A stretch of DNA of 64,000 nt from a candidate division FCPU426 bacterium. Its GTDB lineage: Bacteria; Oederibacteriota; Muellerivitia; Muellerivitales; DAHXKG01. A program made the translations under genes and the position numbers. The notes beneath the pieces were generated by a model that was not told the origin of the DNA, ran no database searches, and was given only the letters and a program-made list of their open reading frames with translations. Numbering within the stretch: the stretch's first letter is position 1; every line of letters starts with the position of its first letter. Shown in pieces: positions 43,116 to 52,648 of the stretch. The stretch is from NCBI GenBank assembly GCA_027366525.1, contig DAHXKG010000001.1, positions 1 through 64,000 of the forward strand, given 5' to 3'.

Positions 43116-44820
43116 TAAACATTTAAAATTCAATTGGCGTTTTTTATTTTTTATTCTTCCAATCATTCTATTTGCTGGTTCACTACTGATACTATTAAAT
43201 ATCTCTAAAAATTTCATTGCTCCCAAAACATTTACTACCCAAAAAGATCGGGTTTTGGTTTCTGAAATCCTTCGGCAAAATGACCAATTGCTTATCGCCA
43301 AAGCATCAATTTTATTAAATAATCCCTTGCTTATTCCAAATATTCGTATGGCCCAACTACATCCCAGACATTTTATTCATTACAGCAGCAAATGGAAAAA
43401 AAATCTTCATGTCTCTTTTTTAGTTCTGACAACAACAAACGGAAGGGTTTTATTTCCTTCAACGAATTCTAAAACTACCAATCATGTTCAAACTAAATCT
43501 AACCACTACAATATTGCCCAGGCTATGCACGGTCTACCCACACAGGGTATTTATTTGATTCAAAATCAATTTTATGATCTTCTGACCACGCCTGTTTTAA
43601 ACCACTATCAACGATACGGAATTTTAATCATTGGAATCCCACTCGGATCCATCATAAATCAATTACAACACATCACACGTCAGAAAATACTTTTCAATTT
43701 CAATCATCAACTTTGGAGGACTTCCAAACAAAATATAATGGTAAAAATCCATAATCCTTTAACCTTGACTAAAAAATCAAATGTAGATTCCAACAGCGTT
43801 TTAGTATTTTCAAATAATCATCATAAATATCTTGCTTCAAACCTCGTATTCGCAAGTCTAAATCCAAACAAAAAAATAAAAATTATTTTCCTAAAAAAAT
43901 ATTTTCTAAATTCACACTTTCTTTTAAATCAATTACAAATTGCTATATTAATTTTGATGTTTTTTTTAGGACTTTTTTCGCTAATCCTTGGAATGAATGT
44001 AGAAAAAAAATATTCTTCTCAATTTCAAAAATTAAATAATGCATTTCAAGAAGTGTCTCATGGGAATTTTGATTTTTCAATTTCAGTTCCATTTCAAAAG
44101 GAGAATTCGGAAACTTTCGAGTCCTTCAATCAAATGCTTGGAAATTTAAAACAAAAAAATAGAATTCAAGAGATTTTGGGGAAAAATATATCTGCAGATG
44201 TTGCTGCAAAATTATTAAATTCTCAAGATTTTTTTTCATTACAAGGCGAAAAACGTGAATGTTGTTTTATGTTTATTGATACTCGAGGATTTTCTGACAA
44301 TATTGAAAATAAAAATCCCATACAATTTTTAAAAGAAGTTAATGAATTTCTTGAACAAATGATTGAAATCATCTTTAACTATGAAGGAACCGTGGATAAA
44401 TTTGTTGGTTTTTCTATTTGTTCAATCTGGGGAGCCCCAAATACCTTATTAAACAAAGAGACAACTGCAATAAATGCTGCAATTGCTATTCAAAAAAATG
44501 TAATAGATTACAATATCACGAGACTTAAAAAAAATCTTCAGCCCATCACTCTCGGTATTGGTTTATCAAACAACTGGGCCATTACAGGAAATCTAGGATC
44601 AAAAACCCGTCGAGACTATACAGCCATAAGCTTAGAAACACAGGTGACTGAATTTTTATCGCATCACGCAGAAAATGGAGAAATTCTAATATCTGAAAGA
44701 CTATTTGAAAAAATAGCACAGGCAACTCAATGTTCACCTCGACAACCTCTTTGGTACCCTCCTATTTCTCAATTCATAAAAGTTTATCATTTTGACCGCA
44801 TTTTAAAAAGTGATGATTAA
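43102..44820 (+). CDS. Membrane sensor with degenerate class III cyclase domain
   Basis: 572 residues: membrane helix 13-33, a periplasmic sensor domain to about 277, second helix 278-297, HAMP-like linker to 350, and a cyclase homology domain 380-545. The first metal Asp (Asp393, FIDTRGFSD) is kept, but the second is lost: the usual KFxGD reads KFVGF (Phe437). The IGDxVNxAAR segment reads ISLETQVTEF, so the Asn and Arg of catalysis are Gln514 and Phe518. It is therefore probably inactive as a cyclase and may bind nucleotide or act as a dimer partner. The start is TTG 43102 with AAGG upstream. Confidence 0.85.
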   Translation: MKNHNKHLKFNWRFLFFILPIILFAGSLLILLNISKNFIAPKTFTTQKDRVLVSEILRQNDQLLIAKASILLNNPLLIPNIRMAQLHPRHFIHYSSKWKKNLHVSFLVLTTTNGRVLFPSTNSKTTNHVQTKSNHYNIAQAMHGLPTQGIYLIQNQFYDLLTTPVLNHYQRYGILIIGIPLGSIINQLQHITRQKILFNFNHQLWRTSKQNIMVKIHNPLTLTKKSNVDSNSVLVFSNNHHKYLASNLVFASLNPNKKIKIIFLKKYFLNSHFLLNQLQIAILILMFFLGLFSLILGMNVEKKYSSQFQKLNNAFQEVSHGNFDFSISVPFQKENSETFESFNQMLGNLKQKNRIQEILGKNISADVAAKLLNSQDFFSLQGEKRECCFMFIDTRGFSDNIENKNPIQFLKEVNEFLEQMIEIIFNYEGTVDKFVGFSICSIWGAPNTLLNKETTAINAAIAIQKNVIDYNITRLKKNLQPITLGIGLSNNWAITGNLGSKTRRDYTAISLETQVTEFLSHHAENGEILISERLFEKIAQATQCSPRQPLWYPPISQFIKVYHFDRILKSDD

Positions 44821-45901
44821 TTTTTCTGATGAATTTTCAAAAAATATTTTGAACTGGTTTGCCCGTTGTCAAAGAAATCTACCTTGGAGAAAAGATGTAT
44901 CAGACTATTCTAGTTTTATTTCCGAATTTATGCTTCAACAAACACAGGTCAAAACTGTAATTCCTTACTACAATCGTTTTATTGAAAAATTACCAAACTG
45001 GAAATCGCTAGCTTTTGCATCTGAAAAAACAGTTCTAAAACTTTGGGAAGGACTTGGATATTATCGTCGTGTTAAAAATTTAAAAAAATCTGCAGAAATA
45101 ATTGTTCAACATTACAATGGAAAGCTACCTGACCAATTTGATGAAATCCATAAACTCCCCGGGGTTGGACACTATACAGCAGGTGCGCTATTATCAATCG
45201 TTTACAAAAAACCTTACCCTGCTGTTGATGGGAACGTTATTCGAGTATTTTCACGCATTTTTGAAATTAAAAATCCAGCTAAGTCAACTTCGTTAACTCA
45301 AGAAGTCTGGAAGCGAGCAAGTGAAATGCTTCCACCTTATGATCCCGGAAATTTCAATCAAGCACTAATGGAACTAGGAGCGTTGATTTGTATTCCTAAA
45401 AATCCACGATGCTTGGTATGTCCTGTTCAAAAGCATTGCCAGTCGTTTCATCATGGAACACAATCTCTTTTCCCTAGTACCACTGTCAAAAAAAAATTGG
45501 TCCCTACTTATATGATTTCTGTACTTCTTAAACAAAGCAATCGTATTTTACTTCGAAAAATATCTAATCAAGCCTCTTGGTTTCAATCGCTTTGGGAGTT
45601 TCCAACATATACCGATAAAAATTTTAAACGTGCTATCGCTAAAGCTGAGAAAGATTTAGATGTGCAGATCGATAGAAATGAATTATTACTACTCAAGTTC
45701 TATATTACAAAGCACAAAGTAACTTTAAAACTTTTTAACGCCGATTTTCATAATCCAGTTATTTTTAAAAAAGATTATCGTTGGATTCCAATGAAATCTT
45801 TGGCACAATATCCCTTGGCTAAAGCACAAAATCAAATTCGGGACTTTATATTGCATACTTTTCAAAAAATTCAGAAAAAAATTTTAAAGCGAAAGAAATA
45901 A
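44810..45901 (+). CDS. mutY: A/G-specific adenine glycosylase
   Basis: Removes adenine mispaired with 8-oxoguanine. 363 residues: HhH motif LPGVGHYTAGAL, catalytic Glu39 (SEFMLQQTQV) and Asp140 (AVDGNV), a [4Fe-4S] cluster C-x6-C-x2-C-x5-C at Cys194, 201, 204 and 210, and a C-terminal NUDIX-like domain. The start is GTG 44810 or the ATG next to it at 44813; both overlap the end of the sensor gene. Context with a sensor is probably only operon arrangement. Identification is secure. Confidence 0.95.
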   Translation: MMINFSDEFSKNILNWFARCQRNLPWRKDVSDYSSFISEFMLQQTQVKTVIPYYNRFIEKLPNWKSLAFASEKTVLKLWEGLGYYRRVKNLKKSAEIIVQHYNGKLPDQFDEIHKLPGVGHYTAGALLSIVYKKPYPAVDGNVIRVFSRIFEIKNPAKSTSLTQEVWKRASEMLPPYDPGNFNQALMELGALICIPKNPRCLVCPVQKHCQSFHHGTQSLFPSTTVKKKLVPTYMISVLLKQSNRILLRKISNQASWFQSLWEFPTYTDKNFKRAIAKAEKDLDVQIDRNELLLLKFYITKHKVTLKLFNADFHNPVIFKKDYRWIPMKSLAQYPLAKAQNQIRDFILHTFQKIQKKILKRKK

Positions 45902-45902
45902 T

Positions 45903-46142
45903 TTGTTAAAAAAATTTCCACATACACAATCGACATCAATACCGCCGCCTACGTACCAAACTACTGCTATCCCGCATTCTATATTTAAAAAAGGCTCAAA
46001 CCATTCTCCTGGAGCTTATGTTGCAGCAGCCTTTTTTGGCATAGTAACATTAGTAGTTTTAGGGTTGGTCGTATTCAAAATTTTCACTACATCTGAGAAA
46101 AAGACATCCAATTCCTTCAAAGATTTTCCCCCTGAGCATTGA
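45903..46142 (+). CDS. Small single-pass membrane protein, unknown
   Basis: A possible 79-residue protein from TTG 45903, one base after the mutY stop. A Pro/Thr/Ser-rich N-terminus precedes one strong membrane helix (AYVAAAFFGIVTLVVLGLVVF), and a short charged tail follows. Tight spacing after mutY and the well-formed helix favour a real gene; the weak Shine-Dalgarno and small size leave doubt. I do not recognise a family. Confidence 0.45.
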   Translation: MLKKFPHTQSTSIPPPTYQTTAIPHSIFKKGSNHSPGAYVAAAFFGIVTLVVLGLVVFKIFTTSEKKTSNSFKDFPPEH

Positions 46143-46324
46143 AATTATTCTCATTCATCCGTTGACAAATATATATCAACTATTATTGTCGTCTGTTGAA
46201 CTCATGATTCAAAAATGAGGCCTCCAAGCTGACTAGAAAACAGGTAAATTGGTTTTGAAATATTTTAAATCCTGAAAATGAAAATCTGGAAAAATTTATA
46301 TCAAGGAAATTTTAAAGAATCAAT

Positions 46325-48076
46325 TCAAAATAAAAAACTTTTCAATTCATTCGAAATATTATCATGAATCAATTGAGAAACCTCTTGTGAAGTTCTCATT
46401 TTAAGTGCTTCCTGTGCAATAAATTTTGATTGATCCATTGAAATCATTCGAATAACTGTCTTAATCACTGGAATCACAGTCATACTACACGATAATTCAT
46501 CTAACCCTAATCCAAGTAATAAAGGAATAAATTTCGGCTCGCCAGCCATTTCACCACACATGCCTACCCATTTTCCATTATTATGTGCTGCATCAATGGT
46601 CATCTTAATTAATCGAAGAATTGCTGGGTTTAAAGGATCATACAAATATGCTACTTCTTCGTTAATGCGATCTACTGCTAAAGTATACTGAATTAAATCG
46701 TTTGTCCCTATAGAAAAAAAGTCCACTTCTTGTATAAGAATATCTGCTAACAATGCCGCTGATGGGACTTCAATCATGGCCCCCAATTCAATATCATTTT
46801 TAAATGGCGTGTTTTCCGCTTGTAGCTCTTCCATACAAATACGAATATATTTTTTGGATTCTATGAGTTCATTAACCGAAGAAATCATTGGGAACATTAA
46901 TTTTAAATGTCCATATACCGCCGCGCGAAGAATCGCACGAATTTGCTTTTTGAAAATCTCAATATCTTTTAAACAAAGACGAATAGCCCTAAGTCCTAAA
47001 AAGGGATTCAATTCCTTATATGGATTTAAATGGTCTAAAAATTTATCACCGCCTAAATCTAATGTTCTAACAATTGCTTGTCCCTGTCCTATTTTCAGCG
47101 CAAGCTCTTTGTAGGATTCAAATTGCTCTTCCTCAGATGGAATTTCTTCACGATTTAAAAACAAAAATTCCGTTCGAAAAAGTCCAACTTCCTCAGCACC
47201 ATGCAAAAAAACATCGTCCGTCTCTGTTGGTAATTCAATATTTGCAGCTAATCGAATATAATGGCCATCGAGAGTTTTCGTTTCTAATGCTTTTACATCT
47301 TCCAAACTTTGTTGAAAATTGCGAAAATGCTCTTGAACAATTTGGTAATTTTTCAAGCTTTGGGGAGACGGGTTAATAATAACAATTCCCTTATTACCAT
47401 CCAAAATAATCATATCGCCAGTTTGGACAGTTTCTGTTAACCCTGTAACACCAACAACGGCAGGTAGCCCTAATGATCGAGCAACAATAGTCACATGAGA
47501 GGTCCTGCCCCCAATATCAGTCGCAAATCCCTGTACCACATCAGTTGGTAGATTCACGGTATCAGTTGGTGAAAGATCAATGGCTAGAAGTACAACTTCT
47601 CGATTTAACTTTTGAAGTTGATCTCGTTCCCAGCTACCCAGATTTTCAATAATTTTTTCTCCAACATCTTCAATATCACTAATTCTCTCTTTAAAAAAAT
47701 CATTCCCAATAGTGCTTAAAACCTTTTTAAATTGGCTTAACTCCTCATGGATAAGAAATTCAGCATTTAAACATCGTTTTTGAATGGATTTTGGAATGCC
47801 TTCTGTAAAAACCGGATCCTCTAAAACAACTTGATGTGCCTTAAAAATGGATGCATGTTCTGCATCCATTTGTTCTTTAACTTTTTTTTCTAATTCGAAA
47901 ATTTGAGATTTGGTTTTTTCAATGGCGTTTTGGTACCGCTGAATTTCTAAAGGAATTTCCTCTGAAGTAAGAACACGTCGAGTAATTGTAAATCCCAAGC
48001 GATGGTAGATATAAGCTGGGCCAATAGCGATTCCTGGAGATGCTGGAATTCCATGAAGTTTTTTTTCCAAAGTCAA
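46325..48076 (-). CDS. ptsI: Phosphoenolpyruvate-protein phosphotransferase (PTS enzyme I)
   Basis: General PTS enzyme that takes phosphate from PEP and passes it to HPr. 583 residues. The phosphorylated residue is His194 in DIGGRTSHVTIVAR; the PEP-binding barrel has LFRTEFLFLNR, GLRAIRLCL and the catalytic Cys in GMCGEMAGEP. The start is TTG 48076, only three bases after AGGAG; a TTG two codons further (48070) has a better gap. It lies directly after HPr and closes the PTS operon, cytoplasmic. Confidence 0.96.
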   Translation of the reverse strand: MTLEKKLHGIPASPGIAIGPAYIYHRLGFTITRRVLTSEEIPLEIQRYQNAIEKTKSQIFELEKKVKEQMDAEHASIFKAHQVVLEDPVFTEGIPKSIQKRCLNAEFLIHEELSQFKKVLSTIGNDFFKERISDIEDVGEKIIENLGSWERDQLQKLNREVVLLAIDLSPTDTVNLPTDVVQGFATDIGGRTSHVTIVARSLGLPAVVGVTGLTETVQTGDMIILDGNKGIVIINPSPQSLKNYQIVQEHFRNFQQSLEDVKALETKTLDGHYIRLAANIELPTETDDVFLHGAEEVGLFRTEFLFLNREEIPSEEEQFESYKELALKIGQGQAIVRTLDLGGDKFLDHLNPYKELNPFLGLRAIRLCLKDIEIFKKQIRAILRAAVYGHLKLMFPMISSVNELIESKKYIRICMEELQAENTPFKNDIELGAMIEVPSAALLADILIQEVDFFSIGTNDLIQYTLAVDRINEEVAYLYDPLNPAILRLIKMTIDAAHNNGKWVGMCGEMAGEPKFIPLLLGLGLDELSCSMTVIPVIKTVIRMISMDQSKFIAQEALKMRTSQEVSQLIHDNISNELKSFLF

Positions 48077-48349
48077 TTACTCCTTTTCATTAAATCGGTT
48101 AATGAAAATTTTTTGAATAGCCTCCACGGCTTCCTTAGAATCCTCTCCCTCAGTTATAATTTCCAGTTTACAGCCTTTGGAAGCCGCTAATGTCATTAAT
48201 CCCATCAAACTTTTTACATTTACCATTTGTATCCCGCTTTTAATTGTAATGGAACATTTAAATTTATTGGCAACTTTTACCAATTCCGCTGCAGCTCTTA
48301 AATGTAGTCCTAATTTATTGGTGACTGTTACTTTAGCTGTGAATTTCAT
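48077..48349 (-). CDS. ptsH: Phosphocarrier protein HPr
   Basis: 90 residues from ATG 48349, which has GGGGGA seven bases upstream; an in-frame ATG six codons earlier is less likely. His16 in NKLGLHLRAAA is the PTS phosphorylation site. Ser47 in VNVKSLMGLMTLAA is the regulatory site for HPr kinase, and hprK is encoded upstream in the same cluster, so both sites are expected to be used. Confidence 0.95.
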   Translation of the reverse strand: MKFTAKVTVTNKLGLHLRAAAELVKVANKFKCSITIKSGIQMVNVKSLMGLMTLAASKGCKLEIITEGEDSKEAVEAIQKIFINRFNEKE

Positions 48350-48382
48350 ACTAATATCCCCCATCAATTAGAAGTGGAATGA

Positions 48383-49243
48383 TCATTTGATGCTCGAAAA
48401 TTGAAACGATGGATGAAGTATCATAATCGATTTTCTCAATCGAGGCCAATAAGCTAAAATCATCCCCAACAAAATAATTGAGTATAAAATATGCACTGGC
48501 GTTATTTTTTTATGCAATGCAAATAAAAATAAACCCGTTATCCCCGAAAAAAATAAAATTTTAATTAAAAAAAATTTAAAATCTTGCTGATGAGGATTGT
48601 TGTTCATGAAAATCATTAGTGAGCCTATTAATAATAAAGATAGAAGATGGAGCCCTTGAATCGCACGTTGAAATCGATATTTCTTTAAAACAAGTATCAC
48701 TTGGTCACCATGTTGATATCCCTGAAAAAAACCGTCGATTCTAATATAAAGATGGGCAAAGTTATAAATCACGAGAAAAGTAATGGGGACTATTAAAAAC
48801 CCATATTGATTTTTTTGAAAATAGAATTCAGAAAAATAAAAACCCAATGCGATGAGAACACAGAAAGGTCTGATTGTGGCCCAAAATAAATTATCACCAA
48901 TTGCTGCGAGTGGACCCATCATTCCAATCTTTAAAGCACTAATTTCTTCTTCATGAACTTTTGATTTGAATTTGCTGTTTTTTGATTCCAAATGAACTAT
49001 TGATCCAATAATAAATGAGGCCATATATGGATGTGTGTTGAAGTATTCCATGTGTCTCGACAAAGCACGCGGACAGTCTTTTTTCAAATATAATCGCTTC
49101 ATAATTGGTATCAACGCAAAAGCTACGCCATAATTCAAGTAGCGTTCAAAATTCCAAACACACTGGATTAGAAAAGTACGGATGATAGTATTCCCTATAT
49201 CGATCCAATTTATTTTTCTATTTTCAATGTTTCTATTGATCAT
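48383..49243 (-). CDS. PTS mannose-family EIID component
   Basis: Membrane subunit of the mannose/fructose/sorbose PTS permease, 286 residues. MMGPLAAIGDNLFWATIRPF and YFNTHPYMASFIIGSIVHLE are family signatures; several hydrophobic segments lie in the C-terminal half. It follows EIIC by three bases and precedes HPr by about 30. It works as a complex with EIIC and takes phosphate from EIIB to the incoming sugar. The sugar is not predictable. Confidence 0.92.
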   Translation of the reverse strand: MINRNIENRKINWIDIGNTIIRTFLIQCVWNFERYLNYGVAFALIPIMKRLYLKKDCPRALSRHMEYFNTHPYMASFIIGSIVHLESKNSKFKSKVHEEEISALKIGMMGPLAAIGDNLFWATIRPFCVLIALGFYFSEFYFQKNQYGFLIVPITFLVIYNFAHLYIRIDGFFQGYQHGDQVILVLKKYRFQRAIQGLHLLSLLLIGSLMIFMNNNPHQQDFKFFLIKILFFSGITGLFLFALHKKITPVHILYSIILLGMILAYWPRLRKSIMILHPSFQFSSIK

Positions 49244-49246
49244 GGC

Positions 49247-50011
49247 TTACAGAATCTCGTGTTGAAAATATAAAACATATATCACAAATCCAATTACCAA
49301 AATTGACTCAAATGAATAAATTTCAGAAATATGCATGAATTTAATTACAATGACGACTGCCATCCCTAAAAGTATCAAATAAATCAGTTTAATTTTATTC
49401 ATTAAAAGATGGATTGCTGTTGCACAACCCAAGGCCATTAAAAACCAATTTGAGTATTTCAACCCTTGAATTACTGTCGTCGGCAAAATAACAAATAATT
49501 TTCTAGCCCAAATTACAATTGTTAAACTTAAAAAAAACATTAAGAAATTTTTAATCCATTGCTCGATCAAAACTATTACCCAAATCCATTTGAATTTATG
49601 GATACTTCCTTGTTCCAACAATTTTTGGGCAAATTTCATCCAAAAAACTTGAAGTTTACGAACCCACAGTTCCACGCGTGAACTAGCATATGCAAATGGA
49701 ATCGCTGCTCCGAGGCAATATGTAACTAGCGCTTGCTTTGAATACAGAAGCGTAAGACTCGATCCAAGTGCTACAGCAACAACTGTTAAAAGGGTCAGAT
49801 CAATGGGGATATGGGCCCCAATAGCTAAATCGCCTATCCAAATTATTTCCACCATTACACCAATCGTTAATCCCCAAATAGGCTGTCCCAACAAAAAGCC
49901 AGCTATTGGACCAATTACAATAGGCCTAGAAATCATAAACTGTCCAATTGAAGTTATATCTAAACTTAAAAAAGCCATTAAACTTGATAACTTGATCCAA
50001 GCATTAATCAC
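49247..50011 (-). CDS. PTS mannose-family EIIC component
   Basis: 254-residue polytopic sugar channel. LSLDITSIGQFMISRPIVIGPI near the N-terminus and GLTIGVMVEIIWIGDLAIGAHIPIDLT are typical of the ManY/SorA family. The start is GTG, eight bases inside the GH57 gene. Fully hydrophobic as expected. It is separated from EIIB by the GH57 gene, an order that is not usual in this operon type. Confidence 0.93.
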   Translation of the reverse strand: MINAWIKLSSLMAFLSLDITSIGQFMISRPIVIGPIAGFLLGQPIWGLTIGVMVEIIWIGDLAIGAHIPIDLTLLTVVAVALGSSLTLLYSKQALVTYCLGAAIPFAYASSRVELWVRKLQVFWMKFAQKLLEQGSIHKFKWIWVIVLIEQWIKNFLMFFLSLTIVIWARKLFVILPTTVIQGLKYSNWFLMALGCATAIHLLMNKIKLIYLILLGMAVVIVIKFMHISEIYSFESILVIGFVIYVLYFQHEIL

Positions 50012-52166
50012 GTTTTTCCTTTATAAAAACATTCAAATGCCGTCTCATCACTTCCTGCGACTTTAATTGAACTTTCCAACCTAAAAGAATACAAGAACCT
50101 TGATATACTTTTTCAAATCCACTTTCAGATTGTGAAATTGTTTCAATCGGATATCTCCAAAAAATCATTTTTTCTAATGACTGAAATCCTATTTGGATAT
50201 TCAACCAAGAATCTAAAAATCCCATTTCTTGTACATTTAATTCTTCTCCTATTGAATTCAACTGAGGCTCTTGAAGTTTTCTTTCTTTAACATAGTACGT
50301 TCGATCCGAGCTTGTCCCAGCTAACAGCGTTAAATTCCATTCACTCATAACCAGAAAATTTAAATTATCTTTTGAAAAATTTTCTATCTCATAATCAATT
50401 TCCAATTTAAAATTGCCGGGGAAAAAAACTAATTGTTTAGTAAACCGAACATCAGGGAAAATAGAAATCGGTGCTGAATTCAATTTCAAGCATGATTGTT
50501 TATCAACTGAAATTCTTGAATTTTTAAATTTAAAAGGAACATTTGCCACGGAGAAAAGTGAATTCAATTTACCACTATGCGCTTCCCAAATCGAACTATC
50601 AACTGGCAAAAAATGTTCCAATAAACTCACTCGGTTATACGAATCGTAAAATAGTTTTTTTTCTAATCCCGGTTCTTTGGGCTGAATCAAATCATGAATA
50701 CTTGCAATTTCATTAATACTGTTCCCTTGGGATGCGTTAAATAATTTTTTGTGATAAACCTCTTCACGCCGTGTTAAAACATCGGTCAAATTAATTGGGT
50801 TAGGTAGATAATCTATTTCGCTAATAGTTCCACCTTTCGACGGATTTAAGATAACATGATAAGCATCTGATTCTATAATAATTTCTGAATTGCCATCTTT
50901 ATCAAAATCAGTATTAATAAAATTAATATACTTTTTTTTAGAACTCACAATGGAATCTATCAATTTTTCAGCTTGAATTAATTCACGATATACAGCAAAT
51001 CGCAAATGATTCAAATAAAGCCCACCAAATATTCCATGCCAATATGGACAGTTACATTGACCCCGAAAGAGCGCACGCTGGGCATCTCTAAGTATTTTAG
51101 ACTTTTTTTCAGAAATCGTTCTCTTCGAAATTTTTTGCTGTGCTTCTGCAATTTTATTTGAAACCCATAACATTTTCTTGTGAAGATGGTTGCTTTCACT
51201 ATACTTAATTAAAAAGTTTCTCCAAAATCCACCTTGAAAAAATCGACCATATTTTTCCAATTCATTATTTTGCCTTAGATTGTTCCGAAGCGCATTATAC
51301 TCCACTGCATCGGCCGTTCGCAGCGCCCATTCATTCATCTCGGTATAGGATCCATTCGGTAAATAAACTAAGCCCATGGGTTTATGTGTATCTACAAATT
51401 CAGAAAAAGTGGTCATTAAAACCCAATCTTGATTTTTCTCTAGTGATGCAAAAAAATTCTCCAACCATTTTTGTGTATAAACCCAATCATAAGTATGTGG
51501 CCACCCTCCAAATTTCTCTCCATCATCCATAAGAACAATACATTGATCTCCTTGATCTGTTGCAATGCTTCCTAAATATTCAAAAATTTTATTAACATCC
51601 TGAAAGGGAACTAAATAACGCATGCGTTCCGAAATTGGAAAGACTTTGATCGTTTTCCCCTGTTCTTCCATTTGATAATACCCCAGAAGTTGAGATTCAG
51701 AAAAACCTGTGGATTTAAAATGAGCATCATCAATTGCAATATATTCCACATTTGCTTCTGCAATGACCTTAGTAAGGTGCGTCTCCCAAACTCTTTCGGC
51801 TAACCACATCCCTCGTGGTTGATAATGGAACTGATTCTTAATATAGTTTCCCATCATTTGGATCTGACCCAATTTATCTTGATCTGAAATAATTGGTAGG
51901 ATTGGTTCGTACATTCCTCCTGAAAACAGCTCTACTTGTTTTCGATTTACCATTTGTTTCAAAATGTCAAAATAGCTCGGATGATTTTTCTGTATCCATT
52001 CCAAAAGCGGCCCAGTAATATGAAATGTACATTTGATTTTTGGATGTTGATTTAAAATATTCAAAAATGGATTATATGATTTTTCAAACAAGTATTGAAA
52101 AACTCCATCAAAGTTTCCAACTGGTTGATGATTATGAACGCCAAATATAAAATTTATTTTTTTCAC
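50004..52166 (-). CDS. GH57 4-alpha-glucanotransferase/alpha-amylase inside the PTS operon
   Basis: 720-residue GH57 enzyme of the 4-alpha-glucanotransferase type. FGVHNHQPVGNFD opens the barrel. The nucleophile is Glu124 in GMWLAERVWE and the acid/base Asp214 in VLMDDGEKFGGWP, essentially the positions known from the Thermococcus enzyme. DUF1925/1926-like beta domains follow. There is no signal peptide, so it acts on intracellular glucan. The start is GTG overlapping the EIIB stop (GTGA), and it overlaps EIIC by eight bases, so it is a true member of the operon. Amylase and transferase activity cannot be separated by sequence. Confidence 0.88.
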   Translation of the reverse strand: MKKINFIFGVHNHQPVGNFDGVFQYLFEKSYNPFLNILNQHPKIKCTFHITGPLLEWIQKNHPSYFDILKQMVNRKQVELFSGGMYEPILPIISDQDKLGQIQMMGNYIKNQFHYQPRGMWLAERVWETHLTKVIAEANVEYIAIDDAHFKSTGFSESQLLGYYQMEEQGKTIKVFPISERMRYLVPFQDVNKIFEYLGSIATDQGDQCIVLMDDGEKFGGWPHTYDWVYTQKWLENFFASLEKNQDWVLMTTFSEFVDTHKPMGLVYLPNGSYTEMNEWALRTADAVEYNALRNNLRQNNELEKYGRFFQGGFWRNFLIKYSESNHLHKKMLWVSNKIAEAQQKISKRTISEKKSKILRDAQRALFRGQCNCPYWHGIFGGLYLNHLRFAVYRELIQAEKLIDSIVSSKKKYINFINTDFDKDGNSEIIIESDAYHVILNPSKGGTISEIDYLPNPINLTDVLTRREEVYHKKLFNASQGNSINEIASIHDLIQPKEPGLEKKLFYDSYNRVSLLEHFLPVDSSIWEAHSGKLNSLFSVANVPFKFKNSRISVDKQSCLKLNSAPISIFPDVRFTKQLVFFPGNFKLEIDYEIENFSKDNLNFLVMSEWNLTLLAGTSSDRTYYVKERKLQEPQLNSIGEELNVQEMGFLDSWLNIQIGFQSLEKMIFWRYPIETISQSESGFEKVYQGSCILLGWKVQLKSQEVMRRHLNVFIKEKRD

Positions 52167-52648
52167 AGCTTGATCTCCGGCAAATATTTTTCAAGCATTT
52201 CTTTCGGATCTCCAGGAACTGCTTGAATTTCTAAGTTAATGTGAAACGATTTTAATTTTTTAAAGGCTTCGACTTCTTCTTTTGTAACGCAAATATCACG
52301 ACAAATTTGGACCTTCCCTTCACAATAATGCATTCCACCAACATTAATTGTTTCCAATTTACAGCCTAATTTAACAAACGTTAAAATATCCAAAGGATTC
52401 GAAAAAATCAAAATCGCTTTTTTAGTGCTTTGATCTTTTTGGAAAACATGTGCGCCACCCTCTATTGTCATAAATTCAACGACTAATTTTTCTGGAACTG
52501 CCATCCTCATTAAGGTCTGTTGGGTAGTATCATGTGCTAACAAATCATTGATGACAATAATACGTTCAGCACTAAGAAATGTGACCCAGCCCACAACCAC
52601 TTGTCCATGAATTAATCTATCATCAATTCGAACTAATTGAATGTTCAA
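52163..52648 (-). CDS. PTS mannose-family EIIB component
   Basis: 161 residues, cytoplasmic. His14 in RIDDRLIHGQVVVGW is the phosphorylation site. MRMAVPEKLVVEFM and FSNPLDILTFV are typical. It accepts phosphate from EIIA and passes it to sugar bound at EIIC/EIID. The ATG overlaps the EIIA stop by four bases (ATGA). It ends in a four-base overlap with the GH57 gene. Confidence 0.94.
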   Translation of the reverse strand: MNIQLVRIDDRLIHGQVVVGWVTFLSAERIIVINDLLAHDTTQQTLMRMAVPEKLVVEFMTIEGGAHVFQKDQSTKKAILIFSNPLDILTFVKLGCKLETINVGGMHYCEGKVQICRDICVTKEEVEAFKKLKSFHINLEIQAVPGDPKEMLEKYLPEIKL

